A stretch of DNA of 64,000 nucleotides, taken from the NCBI GenBank assembly GCA_021156365.1, contig JAJNDK010000010.1:1-64000 (forward strand), in the 5' to 3' direction. The notes under the pieces are model-generated. The model did not search any database. It was given only the letters and a program-made list of their open reading frames with translations, and had not been told where the DNA came from. This DNA is from Bacteroidota bacterium. GTDB taxonomy: Bacteria; Bacteroidota; Bacteroidia; B-17B0; Aurantibacillaceae. The translations under genes and the position numbers were made by a program. Shown piece by piece: positions 42,130-51,292 of this stretch. Numbering within the stretch: the first letter of the stretch is position 1; each line of letters opens with the position of its first letter.

Positions 42130-45100
42130 ATGCGTAAATTTTTATTTTCTGCAGCACTCTCCTTACTTACCGTATTATCAGCTTTTTCGCAGATTGATAC
42201 CGTATTTTGGTTTGCAGCACCCGATATTTCTGCCGGTCATGGGGAGTCCCCCGTTTTTGTCCGACTCATGTCCTATTCCAGTACTATTACTAATGTGACT
42301 ATCAGCATTCCGGCCAATGGCGGTTTTGTACCGATCCCAAAAGTATTACTGCCTAATTCCGTTGATTTTTTCAACCTGACGGCATTTGTGGGTATGATCG
42401 AAAACGCAAGCCCGGGAACGGCTCTTAACAATGGTATAAAGATTACTGCCGATAAGCCGATTGGCGCAATTTATGAAGTGCTCGCGCCCAATAACCGGGA
42501 AATGGTATCTCTGAAAGGATCCAAAGCGCTTGGCACTGATTTTTACACGCCTTTCCCTACGTTCTGGGCCACAGGCACTACGAGTCCGGGTGCATCCTTT
42601 TCTTCCATCGAGATCGTTGCCACACAAAATGCCACAATTGTTCTTATTACTCCCCGTACTCCTGTATTTCAGGCGCCGGCAACCATTCATCCTGCCAATG
42701 TTTCGTACACCGTTTCCCTCAATGCAGGGCAAACATATAGCGTAAGAGATACAAACCGTACTGCTGCTACCAGTCTTGCAGGGTCCATTGTTTCATCCGA
42801 TAAGCCGATCGCACTTACCACTTTCTCAGGGGCGATCAACCAGGGAGGTGTTCTCAGCACCTCAATGGATCAGATCACCAATTCTAATTTTACCGGTACT
42901 GATTTCATCATCCGCAAAGGACAGGGAAGCAATGAACGCTTGTACATTCTTGCCACACAAAACAACACGAATATTGATATTCACGGAGCAGCCATCGCCA
43001 ATTCGGTGATCAACTGGAGTGAAACGAAAGAATATATTTTATCGGACAGTGTCACCTATGTCAAAACCAACAAGCCGGTGTATGTTTGGCATGTAGCGGG
43101 GTATGGGAATAAGCTGAGCGGCGCACAAGTGCCTAACCTTTATTGTGCAGGTACTTATACAACAGCGCTCACGCGGACAAGCGCCGATTCGTTTGCAGTG
43201 ATCCTGTATGTGCGTGCCGGTTTCGAGAATCAATTTGCACTTAATGGAAATACATCTTTGATTCCTGCCTCTGCCTTTGCACCGGTTCCGGGTACTTCCG
43301 GGACATTTGTGTGTGCGCGTATTTTTTATTCCACTGCTGATGTTGCAGTGGGAGCACCTGTTATCATTACCAATACAGGCGATGTATTCGGTGCGGGTGT
43401 ATTGGCAGGAGATCCGGCTTCCGGAAGCGAGTATGCTTATTTTTCCGAATTTAATTCCTATCCGTTTGTAGAGGCAGGAACAAATGACACTATTTGTGCC
43501 AACGGATCCATTTCCCTGAATGGTCTTGTGGGAGGAGGTTCTGTAACGGGTAACTGGAGTGGTTCCGGTTTCGGTACTTTTCAAAATGGAGTTACAAGTC
43601 TTGTGAATGCATATATTCCGAGCGACCTGGATACCAACCTGAGCCCTATACGACTGATCCTTTCTTCCACAGGCCCCTGCCCGGTGCAGCGCGATACGCT
43701 TTTTCTTGTCGTGAATCCACGCCCGATTGTCAGTGCTTCTGCCGATCAAACAGTGTGTGCTAACAACGGAGCCATTCAGCTGAACGGAAGTGTGCAGGCC
43801 GGTTCCAATACAGGGATCTGGGCATCGGACGGAAGCGGAAATTTTAGTCCGGCCAATACGGATTTCAATGCGGTGTACCAGGTAAGTGCGGCAGATACTG
43901 CCACCGGAACAGTCCGGTTCGTATTAAGCGCTACCAATATCGGTACCTGCGCTGCAGAAAATGATACCATGTATGTTACCATCACCAATGCTCCGCGTGT
44001 GGATGCAGGCCCGCCTACTGTAAACGTGTGTGCGAACAATCCGAACCTTGCCGTTACAGGTATAGTACAGGGCCCGACCAGCAGCGGCAAATGGACTACT
44101 TCCGGTACGGGGATCTTTAATCCCAATAACGTGTTATTGAACACTACTTTTCAGCCAAGCCAGCCGGATGTAATAGCAGGGCAAACGACTGTTTACCTCA
44201 CTTCCACCAACAATGGAAATTGCCTGCCGGTAACAGACAGTATCCGCGTATTCTTTACACCTTCGCCTACTTCTTTTGCAGGGAACAATGGTTTTGCCTG
44301 TCTCAATGATGCCACTATTGATCTGGCGGGTGTAATCGGAGGTGCGGCCACAACAGGTGTCTGGACAGGGGGTGCGGGAACATTCGCACCGGACAGTACC
44401 AACCTGAATGCAGTTTATACACCTACGGCTACCGAGATCTCCAATGGTTTTGTTCAGCTGACACTTACGACTACGAACAACGGGAACTGTACTGCTGTAT
44501 CGGATCTTGTAAAATTTGATTTCGTTACTCCGCCGATTGCTAACTTCGATGCGATTGGTGTGTGTAATGGTCTCAGTACAAATTTCGAGGATTTCTCCCT
44601 GCAGGGTTTTGGAACCATTACACAATGGCAATACAGCTTTGGCGATGGAAACGGATCCATGCAACAGGATACTTCATATACCTATGTAAATCCTGGAACC
44701 TACGCTGCTACCCTCATTGTAACTTCGAATATCGGGTGTAAGGATACAGCAATGCTGAATGTGCCGGTATATCCCAATCCGGTTGCAAATTTCACGGACA
44801 CACTTACCTGCCTCGGAACATTTATTTCTGTTCAGTTCAATGATCTGACTACCGTTGCTGCTCCCGACAATATTACCACCTGGCTTTGGGATTTCGGTGG
44901 AACAGGTGGAGCCAGCGGACAGAATCCAACGTATATTTATTCTTCACAGGGAAATTACCAGGTTACGCTGATCGCAGTTACTAACCACGGCTGCACAAAT
45001 ACAGCTATTCACCTCGTGAATATTCCTTCGCATCCGACAGCTTCTTTCTTTTATAATACTACACCCGGTTTTAACGTAGGAGCAACTGTTAGTTTTATCG

Positions 45101-45561
45101 ACTCTTCCAGTTTTGCCAGCAACTATTCCTGGAGCTTCGGGAACGGAAGTACGAGCACGGATATGAATCCGACCTACACCTATTTTGAGAACGGTACTTA
45201 CCAGATCGTTCACGTAGTAAAGGATAGTATCGGTTGTTCGGATACTGCCAAAGCAACATTGATCATATCAAGCGTTTCCAATGAGATCTCCACCCTGATC
45301 CCGAATGCGATCTCTCCGAATGGTGATGGCAAGAACGATGTGTGGAAGCTTCCATTCCTCAATCTATTGTACCCGGCAGCAACAGTGGAGATATACAACC
45401 GCTGGGGGCAAAAAATATTTGAATCCGCAGGATATGAATCACCCTGGGATGGTACCTACAGGGGAGAGCTTTTACCAATGGGCAATTATTATTATATCCT
45501 TGATCTGAAAGATGAAAGTCAGCCGGATCCGTTCAATGGAGCAATTTTACTGGTTAGATAA
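42130..45561 (+). CDS. Giant surface protein: IgGFc-like, PKD and CHU_C domains (T9SS type B), copy 1
   Basis: 1143 residues from the ATG at 42130. Signal peptide MRKFLFSAALSLLTVLSAFSQ. Residues about 22-440 are an IgGFc-binding-type N-terminal domain (DTVFWFAAPDISAGHGESPVF; ITADKPIGAIYEV; SDKPIALT). Several repeats of about 90 residues follow (AGTNDTICANGSISLNG, ADQTVCANNGAIQLNG, A.LNATYTPTATE). PKD domains come at about 815-1050 (WQYSFGDGN, TWLWDFGGTG, YSWSFGNGS). Residues 1060-1143 are CHU_C (IPNAISPNGDGKNDVW ... IYNRWGQKIFES ... PWDGT ... GNYYYILDL). Type B CTD proteins need a PorP/SprF partner; one follows 14 nt downstream. Confidence 0.88.
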   Translation: MRKFLFSAALSLLTVLSAFSQIDTVFWFAAPDISAGHGESPVFVRLMSYSSTITNVTISIPANGGFVPIPKVLLPNSVDFFNLTAFVGMIENASPGTALNNGIKITADKPIGAIYEVLAPNNREMVSLKGSKALGTDFYTPFPTFWATGTTSPGASFSSIEIVATQNATIVLITPRTPVFQAPATIHPANVSYTVSLNAGQTYSVRDTNRTAATSLAGSIVSSDKPIALTTFSGAINQGGVLSTSMDQITNSNFTGTDFIIRKGQGSNERLYILATQNNTNIDIHGAAIANSVINWSETKEYILSDSVTYVKTNKPVYVWHVAGYGNKLSGAQVPNLYCAGTYTTALTRTSADSFAVILYVRAGFENQFALNGNTSLIPASAFAPVPGTSGTFVCARIFYSTADVAVGAPVIITNTGDVFGAGVLAGDPASGSEYAYFSEFNSYPFVEAGTNDTICANGSISLNGLVGGGSVTGNWSGSGFGTFQNGVTSLVNAYIPSDLDTNLSPIRLILSSTGPCPVQRDTLFLVVNPRPIVSASADQTVCANNGAIQLNGSVQAGSNTGIWASDGSGNFSPANTDFNAVYQVSAADTATGTVRFVLSATNIGTCAAENDTMYVTITNAPRVDAGPPTVNVCANNPNLAVTGIVQGPTSSGKWTTSGTGIFNPNNVLLNTTFQPSQPDVIAGQTTVYLTSTNNGNCLPVTDSIRVFFTPSPTSFAGNNGFACLNDATIDLAGVIGGAATTGVWTGGAGTFAPDSTNLNAVYTPTATEISNGFVQLTLTTTNNGNCTAVSDLVKFDFVTPPIANFDAIGVCNGLSTNFEDFSLQGFGTITQWQYSFGDGNGSMQQDTSYTYVNPGTYAATLIVTSNIGCKDTAMLNVPVYPNPVANFTDTLTCLGTFISVQFNDLTTVAAPDNITTWLWDFGGTGGASGQNPTYIYSSQGNYQVTLIAVTNHGCTNTAIHLVNIPSHPTASFFYNTTPGFNVGATVSFIDSSSFASNYSWSFGNGSTSTDMNPTYTYFENGTYQIVHVVKDSIGCSDTAKATLIISSVSNEISTLIPNAISPNGDGKNDVWKLPFLNLLYPAATVEIYNRWGQKIFESAGYESPWDGTYRGELLPMGNYYYILDLKDESQPDPFNGAILLVR

Positions 45562-45575
45562 CAGCACGAAACGAA

Positions 45576-46592
45576 ATGAAGAAAATTCTATATATAACGG
45601 TTTGTTTAGTAAGTATTCTTGCTGTTTCAAACAAAGTGAAAGCGCAGCAGTTGGGTATTTTCACGAATTACCTGCTCAACGATTATTATTACAACCCGGC
45701 TGTTGTAGGCGCAAAGGATGTGGCCATTGCCAACCTGAGCTATCGCAGGCAGTGGACGGGTTTTACCGATGCACCTGTTTCGTACATGGGAAGTGTATAC
45801 GGATCTGTGAAGAACAAACGTAAAGTGGGATTGGGCGGAACAATTATCGGAGACAAATCCGGTTTGTTGCAACGCACCGGCGGATACTTTACGTATGCAT
45901 ACCATTTTGATCTTACCAAAAAACTAAGATTAGGCCTTGGAATATCTGCTGGTTTTCTTCAATACAGGATCAAGCTGTACGATGTTCGTGTGATCGATAA
46001 CGGTGATGATATGCTCACCGGAAATGTACTTTCGTCCAATGCATTTGATGCCAATTCCGGTTTTTACCTCTATCATGAAAAGTTCTTTGTAGGTGTTTCG
46101 GGAAATCAGCTCTTGAACTACAAACTTCCTTTTGCCAATTCCAACAGCCGTTTGAAACCACACATGTACGGAATGGCCGGTTATAATTTCAAATTCGGTT
46201 CAGGCAAAGTAAAGAAGAACGAGCTCCAGCCTTCCTTTATGGTGCGTGAAGCCAACAACAATGTAAACATCCAGGGAGACCTTAGCCTTAAGTATACCTA
46301 TAATAAGGCCTTCTGGATCGGCGCTATGTATCGTACGGAAACAGCTGTTTGTGCACTGGTAGGATTTAACTACAAAGACAGGTTCAATGTAGCATATGCA
46401 TACGATTATGCACTGAACAGGATAAATCAATATTCCATGGGCACGCATGAATTCTGGTTAAGCTATACGATCACCAAAAAGAAAAGAAGCTTATCGGAAG
46501 AAGAAGAGGCCCTGGATAATAGTGTGCAGCAGTTGTATAAAGAGCAACAGCTTCAGCAACAAAAAAAGAAAGAAGAAGATGAAAAAAAGTAA
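45576..46592 (+). CDS. PorP/SprF-family T9SS outer-membrane protein, copy 1
   Basis: 338 residues. Signal peptide ending VKAQQ. The family start QLGIFTNYLLNDYYYNPAVVGAKDVAIANLSYRRQW corresponds to the PorP/SprF motif (NP.laG....i...yr.QW). Predicted beta-barrel strands follow (Y-A-Y-H-F-D-L, GLGISAGFLQYRIKLYD). The C-terminus carries about 40 extra charged residues (KKKRSLSEEEEAL ... QQQKKKEEDEKK) after the last strand, likely periplasmic. SprF is required for secretion of SprB, a type B protein. The gene overlaps the next by 14 nt, indicating translational coupling. Confidence 0.88.
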   Translation: MKKILYITVCLVSILAVSNKVKAQQLGIFTNYLLNDYYYNPAVVGAKDVAIANLSYRRQWTGFTDAPVSYMGSVYGSVKNKRKVGLGGTIIGDKSGLLQRTGGYFTYAYHFDLTKKLRLGLGISAGFLQYRIKLYDVRVIDNGDDMLTGNVLSSNAFDANSGFYLYHEKFFVGVSGNQLLNYKLPFANSNSRLKPHMYGMAGYNFKFGSGKVKKNELQPSFMVREANNNVNIQGDLSLKYTYNKAFWIGAMYRTETAVCALVGFNYKDRFNVAYAYDYALNRINQYSMGTHEFWLSYTITKKKRSLSEEEEALDNSVQQLYKEQQLQQQKKKEEDEKK

Positions 46593-49500
46593 AAAAATAC
46601 TGATCCCGTTTTTATTTCTACTGCTTGCTTTTGCCCCGGCAATGAAAGCGCAGATAGATACTGTTTTTTGGTTTGCAGCCCCATGGGCCACTTCGGGTCA
46701 TGGTGGAAATACGCCTATTTATCTAAGGATATCTACGTTCAGTACCAACACGACCGTGCGTATTCAACAACCTGCCGGGACCTTTGATACGACATTTGTA
46801 GTAACTGCCAATTCTCTTCTTACGTATTCCCTTTCGCCCATTGTTGCAACCCTTGTGAACAATCCTGCCAATACAATCCTGGATAGAGGATTGAAAATAA
46901 GTTCGAATTTTCCGATCACGGTGGTATACGAGGTGGCTAATGGGCCCAATCCGGAAACCTATTCACTTAAAGGCCAGAATGGTTTGGGAAAAGAATTTGT
47001 GACACCTTTCCAGACAAGGTGGGACAATGGGAATTTTACGCCGACACCTAAGTCAATGTTCATTATCGTCGCAACCGAGGACAATACGACTGTTTGGATT
47101 ACTCCTAGGGGTGATATCATTGGGCATCCGGCCGGACAAACGTTTTCAATCATTCTCAACAAGGGACAGTCTTATAATTGCGAGAATACAACCCGCTTCT
47201 CATTTACGAATGGGAATAACCTGAGTGGTTCTATTGTTGTTTCGGATAAACCAGTCGCTGTTACTGTTTCGGACGATTCGGTAGACTTACTCAATGGTAC
47301 ATGCAGGGATATGATGGGCGATCAGATTGTACCAACGGATGTAATCGGTAGAGAGTATATTGTCAATAAGGGCGGCTTTTCGGTAGCTGCGCAGGAAGGC
47401 TTTTTTGTTGTTGCAGTGGACAACTTTACGTCAATACAGGTTTTTGATGGAGTAACAACCACCAATATCCTTCTGAACCAGGGAGAAACTCAGTATTACA
47501 TGGTTACACAACCATTGACGCATGTAATCGCGGATAAACCTGTGTATATGTATCAGGCGAGCGGTTTCGGCTGTGAGATAGGCGGCGCCATACTACCGCC
47601 ACTGAACTGCTCAGGTTCCAATCAGGTAAATTTTGCAAGAACCAACGCTCAGACATTCCTTATAAATATACTATGCGCTGCGGGAGATGAAGGGGCTTTT
47701 ACCTTAAACGGAAATCCTGGAATAGTAACTGCAGCATCGTTTACGGTTGTTCCTGGCACCGGCGGACAATGGATGGGAGCGCAGGTTAATTTAAGCAGTG
47801 TGATAGCAGTAGGAGCAGCCCAGCTTCTGGTTAATACAAACGGAGGGTTGTTTTCACTAGGTGTAATAAATGGCGGAAGCTCTACCGATTGTTTATTTCA
47901 TTATATGTCTTCTTTTATCCGGAGAGTATATACTACTGCCGGTACTGACCAAGTCCTCTGTTCAGGCCTTAACCCGGTTAACCTCGCAGGAAATGTTACG
48001 GGCGGTTCTACCACAGGTATCTGGACAATTCTGAACGGAACCGGAACGCTGGCCGACTCATCCGATTTTACAACAACGTATCAGCCAAGCAGTAGTGATA
48101 CGGCACAGGGTACTGTTACATTTGTACTCGCATCAACGGGCAATTGCGATCCGGTAACGGATACTGTACAGTTAACTTTTCAACCAAATCCAAGGGTAAA
48201 CGCAGGCGCTGACCAGATCCGCTGTGAAAATAATTTAGGAACCATTTCTGTTTCAGGTTTTATAGCGAATGCTGTGGGATCCAATTGGACAAGTACCGGT
48301 ACAGGAGGTTCGTTCAACAATTCAGGAGCATTGAACACAACCTATTCACCTTCCGTTTCGGATGTGGCAGGTGATTCGATTTCTCTTGTATTAACAACAG
48401 CAGGAAGTATTTTCGGTTGTCCGAATGTCTCGGATACACTGAAGCTCTATTTTACACCTGCCCCGGTTGTGGATGCAGGGATCAATACCACCGTGTGTGC
48501 AAATAATGCAGTGATTAATCTGAACGGACTTGTGAACGGAACAAACGTAAATGGGATCTGGAGCACTACCGGCTCCGGTCTGATCTCTCCGAATGATACG
48601 ATTCTGACAGGAGCAACGTACTCACCAAGTTCTACTGATACGACACTCGGTGTGGTTATCATACATCTTACTTCCACCAACAACGGAATTTGTAATTCGG
48701 TAGTGGATAGTATTACGATCACGATTATCGATGCGCCTTCTGTTGATGTTGTCACTAATGATACACTTTGCGGGAATATCAATACCATTACACTGAACGC
48801 GAATGTTTCTTCCGGTTTCCCGGTTAGCTGGACAACAGGAGGTAGTGGTTCCTTTACCAACCCGAATTCTGCAAACACCGATTACACGATCAATCCGCTT
48901 GACACGGCGGCCGGTTATGTGTTGCTTACCCTGACTACCGTTCCGGGAATTTGCAACGCTGTTTCGGATACACTTCACCTCGTATTTGCAGACCCTCCGT
49001 TTGCCAATGCAGGGATCGACCAGGCATTTTGTAGCAATGACGTGATACCATTAAATGGTGTGGTAACCGGGGTTACTACTACGGGTGTATGGACTTCCAC
49101 CGGAACAGGTAGTTTTAATCCGGGTGCAAACCAATTGACCACTTTCTATACCCCATCTGCACTGGATGTAAGCACGGGCGTTGACCTTATTCTTACCACT
49201 ACAAATAACCAGGGCTGTAACCCGGATGTGGACGTATTGTCGGTGACCTTCAAACAACCTCCTATCGCTGAGTTTTCAGTGAACGAGGTATGTATGGGCC
49301 TGCCCACTTCATTCACGGATGCTTCCGTGCCGCCGGCTCCTATTACGATCACCGGTTGGGACTGGAATTACGGTGACCTCATTACAGGTATTGCGCAAAA
49401 CCCTATCCATAACTATCCTGGTGCCGGAACGTATACGGCAACACTGATCGCTCATGCGTCCAACGGATGCTCGGATACTGTTCAACATGTTGTTACAGTG

Positions 49501-50268
49501 AACATATTGCCTAATCCTGAATTCAGCAATTCCACTGCCTGCCAGGGAAATGTCACTTCTTTCTTCGATCAGTCGGTGATCACACAGGGAACTATTCAAT
49601 CCTGGGAGTATGCTTTCGGAGATCAGACCCCGAATTCAACTGTACAAAATCCTACGCATATATTCAGCGGGAACGGATTTTATCCTGTTACGCTGACGGT
49701 TACATCCGATAAAGGCTGCGAAGCTTCTATTATGCATAATATAAATGTACTGGGGCAACCGCAGGCGTATTTTGGCTTTAGCTCCAATCCTGCACTGGCC
49801 GGAGAAAGCATCACATTCAATGATATTTCTGCAGGTGGGCCTGTTTCATGGAACTGGAATTTCGGTGATACTACCGGAACGAACGAGCAGAACCCCGCAC
49901 ACATTTATGCTTCGGGTGGCTCCTACAATGTAGTGCTGACGATTGCCGATCAGTATGGATGTACGGATAGTATTTCCCGCGAGCTGATTGTAGCCATGCT
50001 GCCTGTATTGCCTACTGCTTTCACACCGAACAGCGATCTGCAAAACGATGTCTTCTATGTGAGAGGCGGACCTTTCAAAAACATCCTGTTGAAAGTATAC
50101 AATAACTGGGGAGAGATTATTTTCACTTCAGATAAGCAGGAAATAGGATGGGATGGGAAACACAGGGACGTTGATCAGCCGATGGGTGTGTATGTCTGGT
50201 ATGTGGAAGTGGAAGTGGCGGATGGAAGGATATTCAAGAAGTCGGGCGACGTAACATTAATCAGATAA
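46579..50268 (+). CDS. Giant surface protein: IgGFc-like, PKD and CHU_C domains (T9SS type B), copy 2
   Basis: 1229 residues from the ATG at 46579, inside the end of the PorP gene. A longer upstream frame (MCSSCIK...) is the out-of-frame PorP C-terminus. Signal peptide MKKSKKILIPFLFLLLAFAP...KAQ. IgGFc-like domain about 22-435 (DTVFWFAAPWATSGHGGNTPI), repeats about 440-905 (AGTDQVLCSGLNPVNLAG, GADQIRCENNLGTISVSG, GIDQAFCSNDVIPLNG), PKD domains (WDWNYGDLITG, WEYAFGDQTPN, WNWNFGDTTGTN), CHU_C about 1140-1229 (LPTAFTPNSDLQNDVF ... VYNNWGEIIFTS). It is colinear with copy 1 in every domain, so the pair arose by duplication. It is followed 4 nt later by a second PorP gene. Confidence 0.88.
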   Translation: MKKSKKILIPFLFLLLAFAPAMKAQIDTVFWFAAPWATSGHGGNTPIYLRISTFSTNTTVRIQQPAGTFDTTFVVTANSLLTYSLSPIVATLVNNPANTILDRGLKISSNFPITVVYEVANGPNPETYSLKGQNGLGKEFVTPFQTRWDNGNFTPTPKSMFIIVATEDNTTVWITPRGDIIGHPAGQTFSIILNKGQSYNCENTTRFSFTNGNNLSGSIVVSDKPVAVTVSDDSVDLLNGTCRDMMGDQIVPTDVIGREYIVNKGGFSVAAQEGFFVVAVDNFTSIQVFDGVTTTNILLNQGETQYYMVTQPLTHVIADKPVYMYQASGFGCEIGGAILPPLNCSGSNQVNFARTNAQTFLINILCAAGDEGAFTLNGNPGIVTAASFTVVPGTGGQWMGAQVNLSSVIAVGAAQLLVNTNGGLFSLGVINGGSSTDCLFHYMSSFIRRVYTTAGTDQVLCSGLNPVNLAGNVTGGSTTGIWTILNGTGTLADSSDFTTTYQPSSSDTAQGTVTFVLASTGNCDPVTDTVQLTFQPNPRVNAGADQIRCENNLGTISVSGFIANAVGSNWTSTGTGGSFNNSGALNTTYSPSVSDVAGDSISLVLTTAGSIFGCPNVSDTLKLYFTPAPVVDAGINTTVCANNAVINLNGLVNGTNVNGIWSTTGSGLISPNDTILTGATYSPSSTDTTLGVVIIHLTSTNNGICNSVVDSITITIIDAPSVDVVTNDTLCGNINTITLNANVSSGFPVSWTTGGSGSFTNPNSANTDYTINPLDTAAGYVLLTLTTVPGICNAVSDTLHLVFADPPFANAGIDQAFCSNDVIPLNGVVTGVTTTGVWTSTGTGSFNPGANQLTTFYTPSALDVSTGVDLILTTTNNQGCNPDVDVLSVTFKQPPIAEFSVNEVCMGLPTSFTDASVPPAPITITGWDWNYGDLITGIAQNPIHNYPGAGTYTATLIAHASNGCSDTVQHVVTVNILPNPEFSNSTACQGNVTSFFDQSVITQGTIQSWEYAFGDQTPNSTVQNPTHIFSGNGFYPVTLTVTSDKGCEASIMHNINVLGQPQAYFGFSSNPALAGESITFNDISAGGPVSWNWNFGDTTGTNEQNPAHIYASGGSYNVVLTIADQYGCTDSISRELIVAMLPVLPTAFTPNSDLQNDVFYVRGGPFKNILLKVYNNWGEIIFTSDKQEIGWDGKHRDVDQPMGVYVWYVEVEVADGRIFKKSGDVTLIR

Positions 50269-50271
50269 AAG

Positions 50272-51279
50272 ATGGCAATGAAAAAATTAAGATCAATAAT
50301 AGTTGTGTTGCTTCTTCTGAGTGGAAGTGTACGCATGCTTGCACAGGATTTTCACTTGTCCATGTATGATGCAGGGCCTTTGTTCCTGAATCCTGCGCTT
50401 ACCGGTTTGGTGGATGCTGATTGGCGTATACATGCACAATACAGGAACCAGTGGAAAGCAGTTGCATTTAAACCATACAACACAGGGCTTATCAGTTTTG
50501 ATGCACCGGTTGGTAAATGGGGATTTGGCGGACAGATCACTGAAATGCGTGCAGGTATCGGTAATTACAATGTACTGCAGGGACTGGCTTCGGCTGCGTA
50601 TACGATTTCCATCGATAAGAAACAGTTCCACAATCTGTCCTTAGGAGTACAGGCAGGCGCTACTCAAAAATCGATCGAATACAAATTATACACCTTCGAC
50701 AATCAATACACCGCAGCAAATGGCGGAAGCTTTAACCAGGATCTTCCTTCCGGGGAAAATTTCGGTACTCAATCGCGCATCCTTCCGCAGGTAAATGCAG
50801 GAGCTTTGTATTATTACTCAAGAATGCAATCCCGTTTCAATCCTTTTGTGGGCTTCTCTGCATTCAATCTCACTCAACCGAAAGAAACGTTTTTCGGAAC
50901 GAATAACTTACTTCCGATCAGGTATTACCTGCATGCGGGTATTCGTATCAACGTTACGGAGCAATTGTATTTTATTCCGAAAGTGTTGGTGATGCGCCAG
51001 GCAAATGCAAATGAACAAACAGCGGCATTGGATGTCGGGTATTTCCTTAGCGAACAGAAAATATACCTGCTGGGTGGTGTTGTATACAGGAACCTGGATG
51101 CTGCGGCTTTTTCACTCGGTGCGCGCCTCGATAATATAATCGGCAAAGTTAGTTATGATGTGAACGTTTCATCCCTGGCCCGTGCTTCGAACGGACGCGG
51201 TGCATTCGAGATCTCCGTAACCTATATGTCGAAGAAAAAAAGAAAAGCAAAACTGACAAGCGCCTGTCCAAGAATTTAA
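50272..51279 (+). CDS. PorP/SprF-family T9SS outer-membrane protein, copy 2
   Basis: 335 residues from ATG 50272 (or 50278, MKKLRS). Signal peptide MKKLRSIIVVLLLLSGSVRMLAQ. Motif LSMYDAGPLFLNPALTGLVDADWRIHAQYRNQW matches the PorP/SprF N-terminus (.L.Y....LNPAL.G....... .YR.QW). Barrel strands continue to YDVNVSSLA..S.GRGAFEISVTYMSKKKRK. It lacks the acidic tail of copy 1. Downstream of the second adhesin by 4 nt, it is probably its cognate outer-membrane partner. Confidence 0.88.
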   Translation: MAMKKLRSIIVVLLLLSGSVRMLAQDFHLSMYDAGPLFLNPALTGLVDADWRIHAQYRNQWKAVAFKPYNTGLISFDAPVGKWGFGGQITEMRAGIGNYNVLQGLASAAYTISIDKKQFHNLSLGVQAGATQKSIEYKLYTFDNQYTAANGGSFNQDLPSGENFGTQSRILPQVNAGALYYYSRMQSRFNPFVGFSAFNLTQPKETFFGTNNLLPIRYYLHAGIRINVTEQLYFIPKVLVMRQANANEQTAALDVGYFLSEQKIYLLGGVVYRNLDAAAFSLGARLDNIIGKVSYDVNVSSLARASNGRGAFEISVTYMSKKKRKAKLTSACPRI

Positions 51280-51292
51280 GATCGAGAATAGT

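Noticed and set aside
46522-46578. Upstream start (MCSSCIK...) for the second giant protein
   Set aside because: These codons are the out-of-frame PorP C-terminus; MKK at 46579 begins a clean signal peptide.
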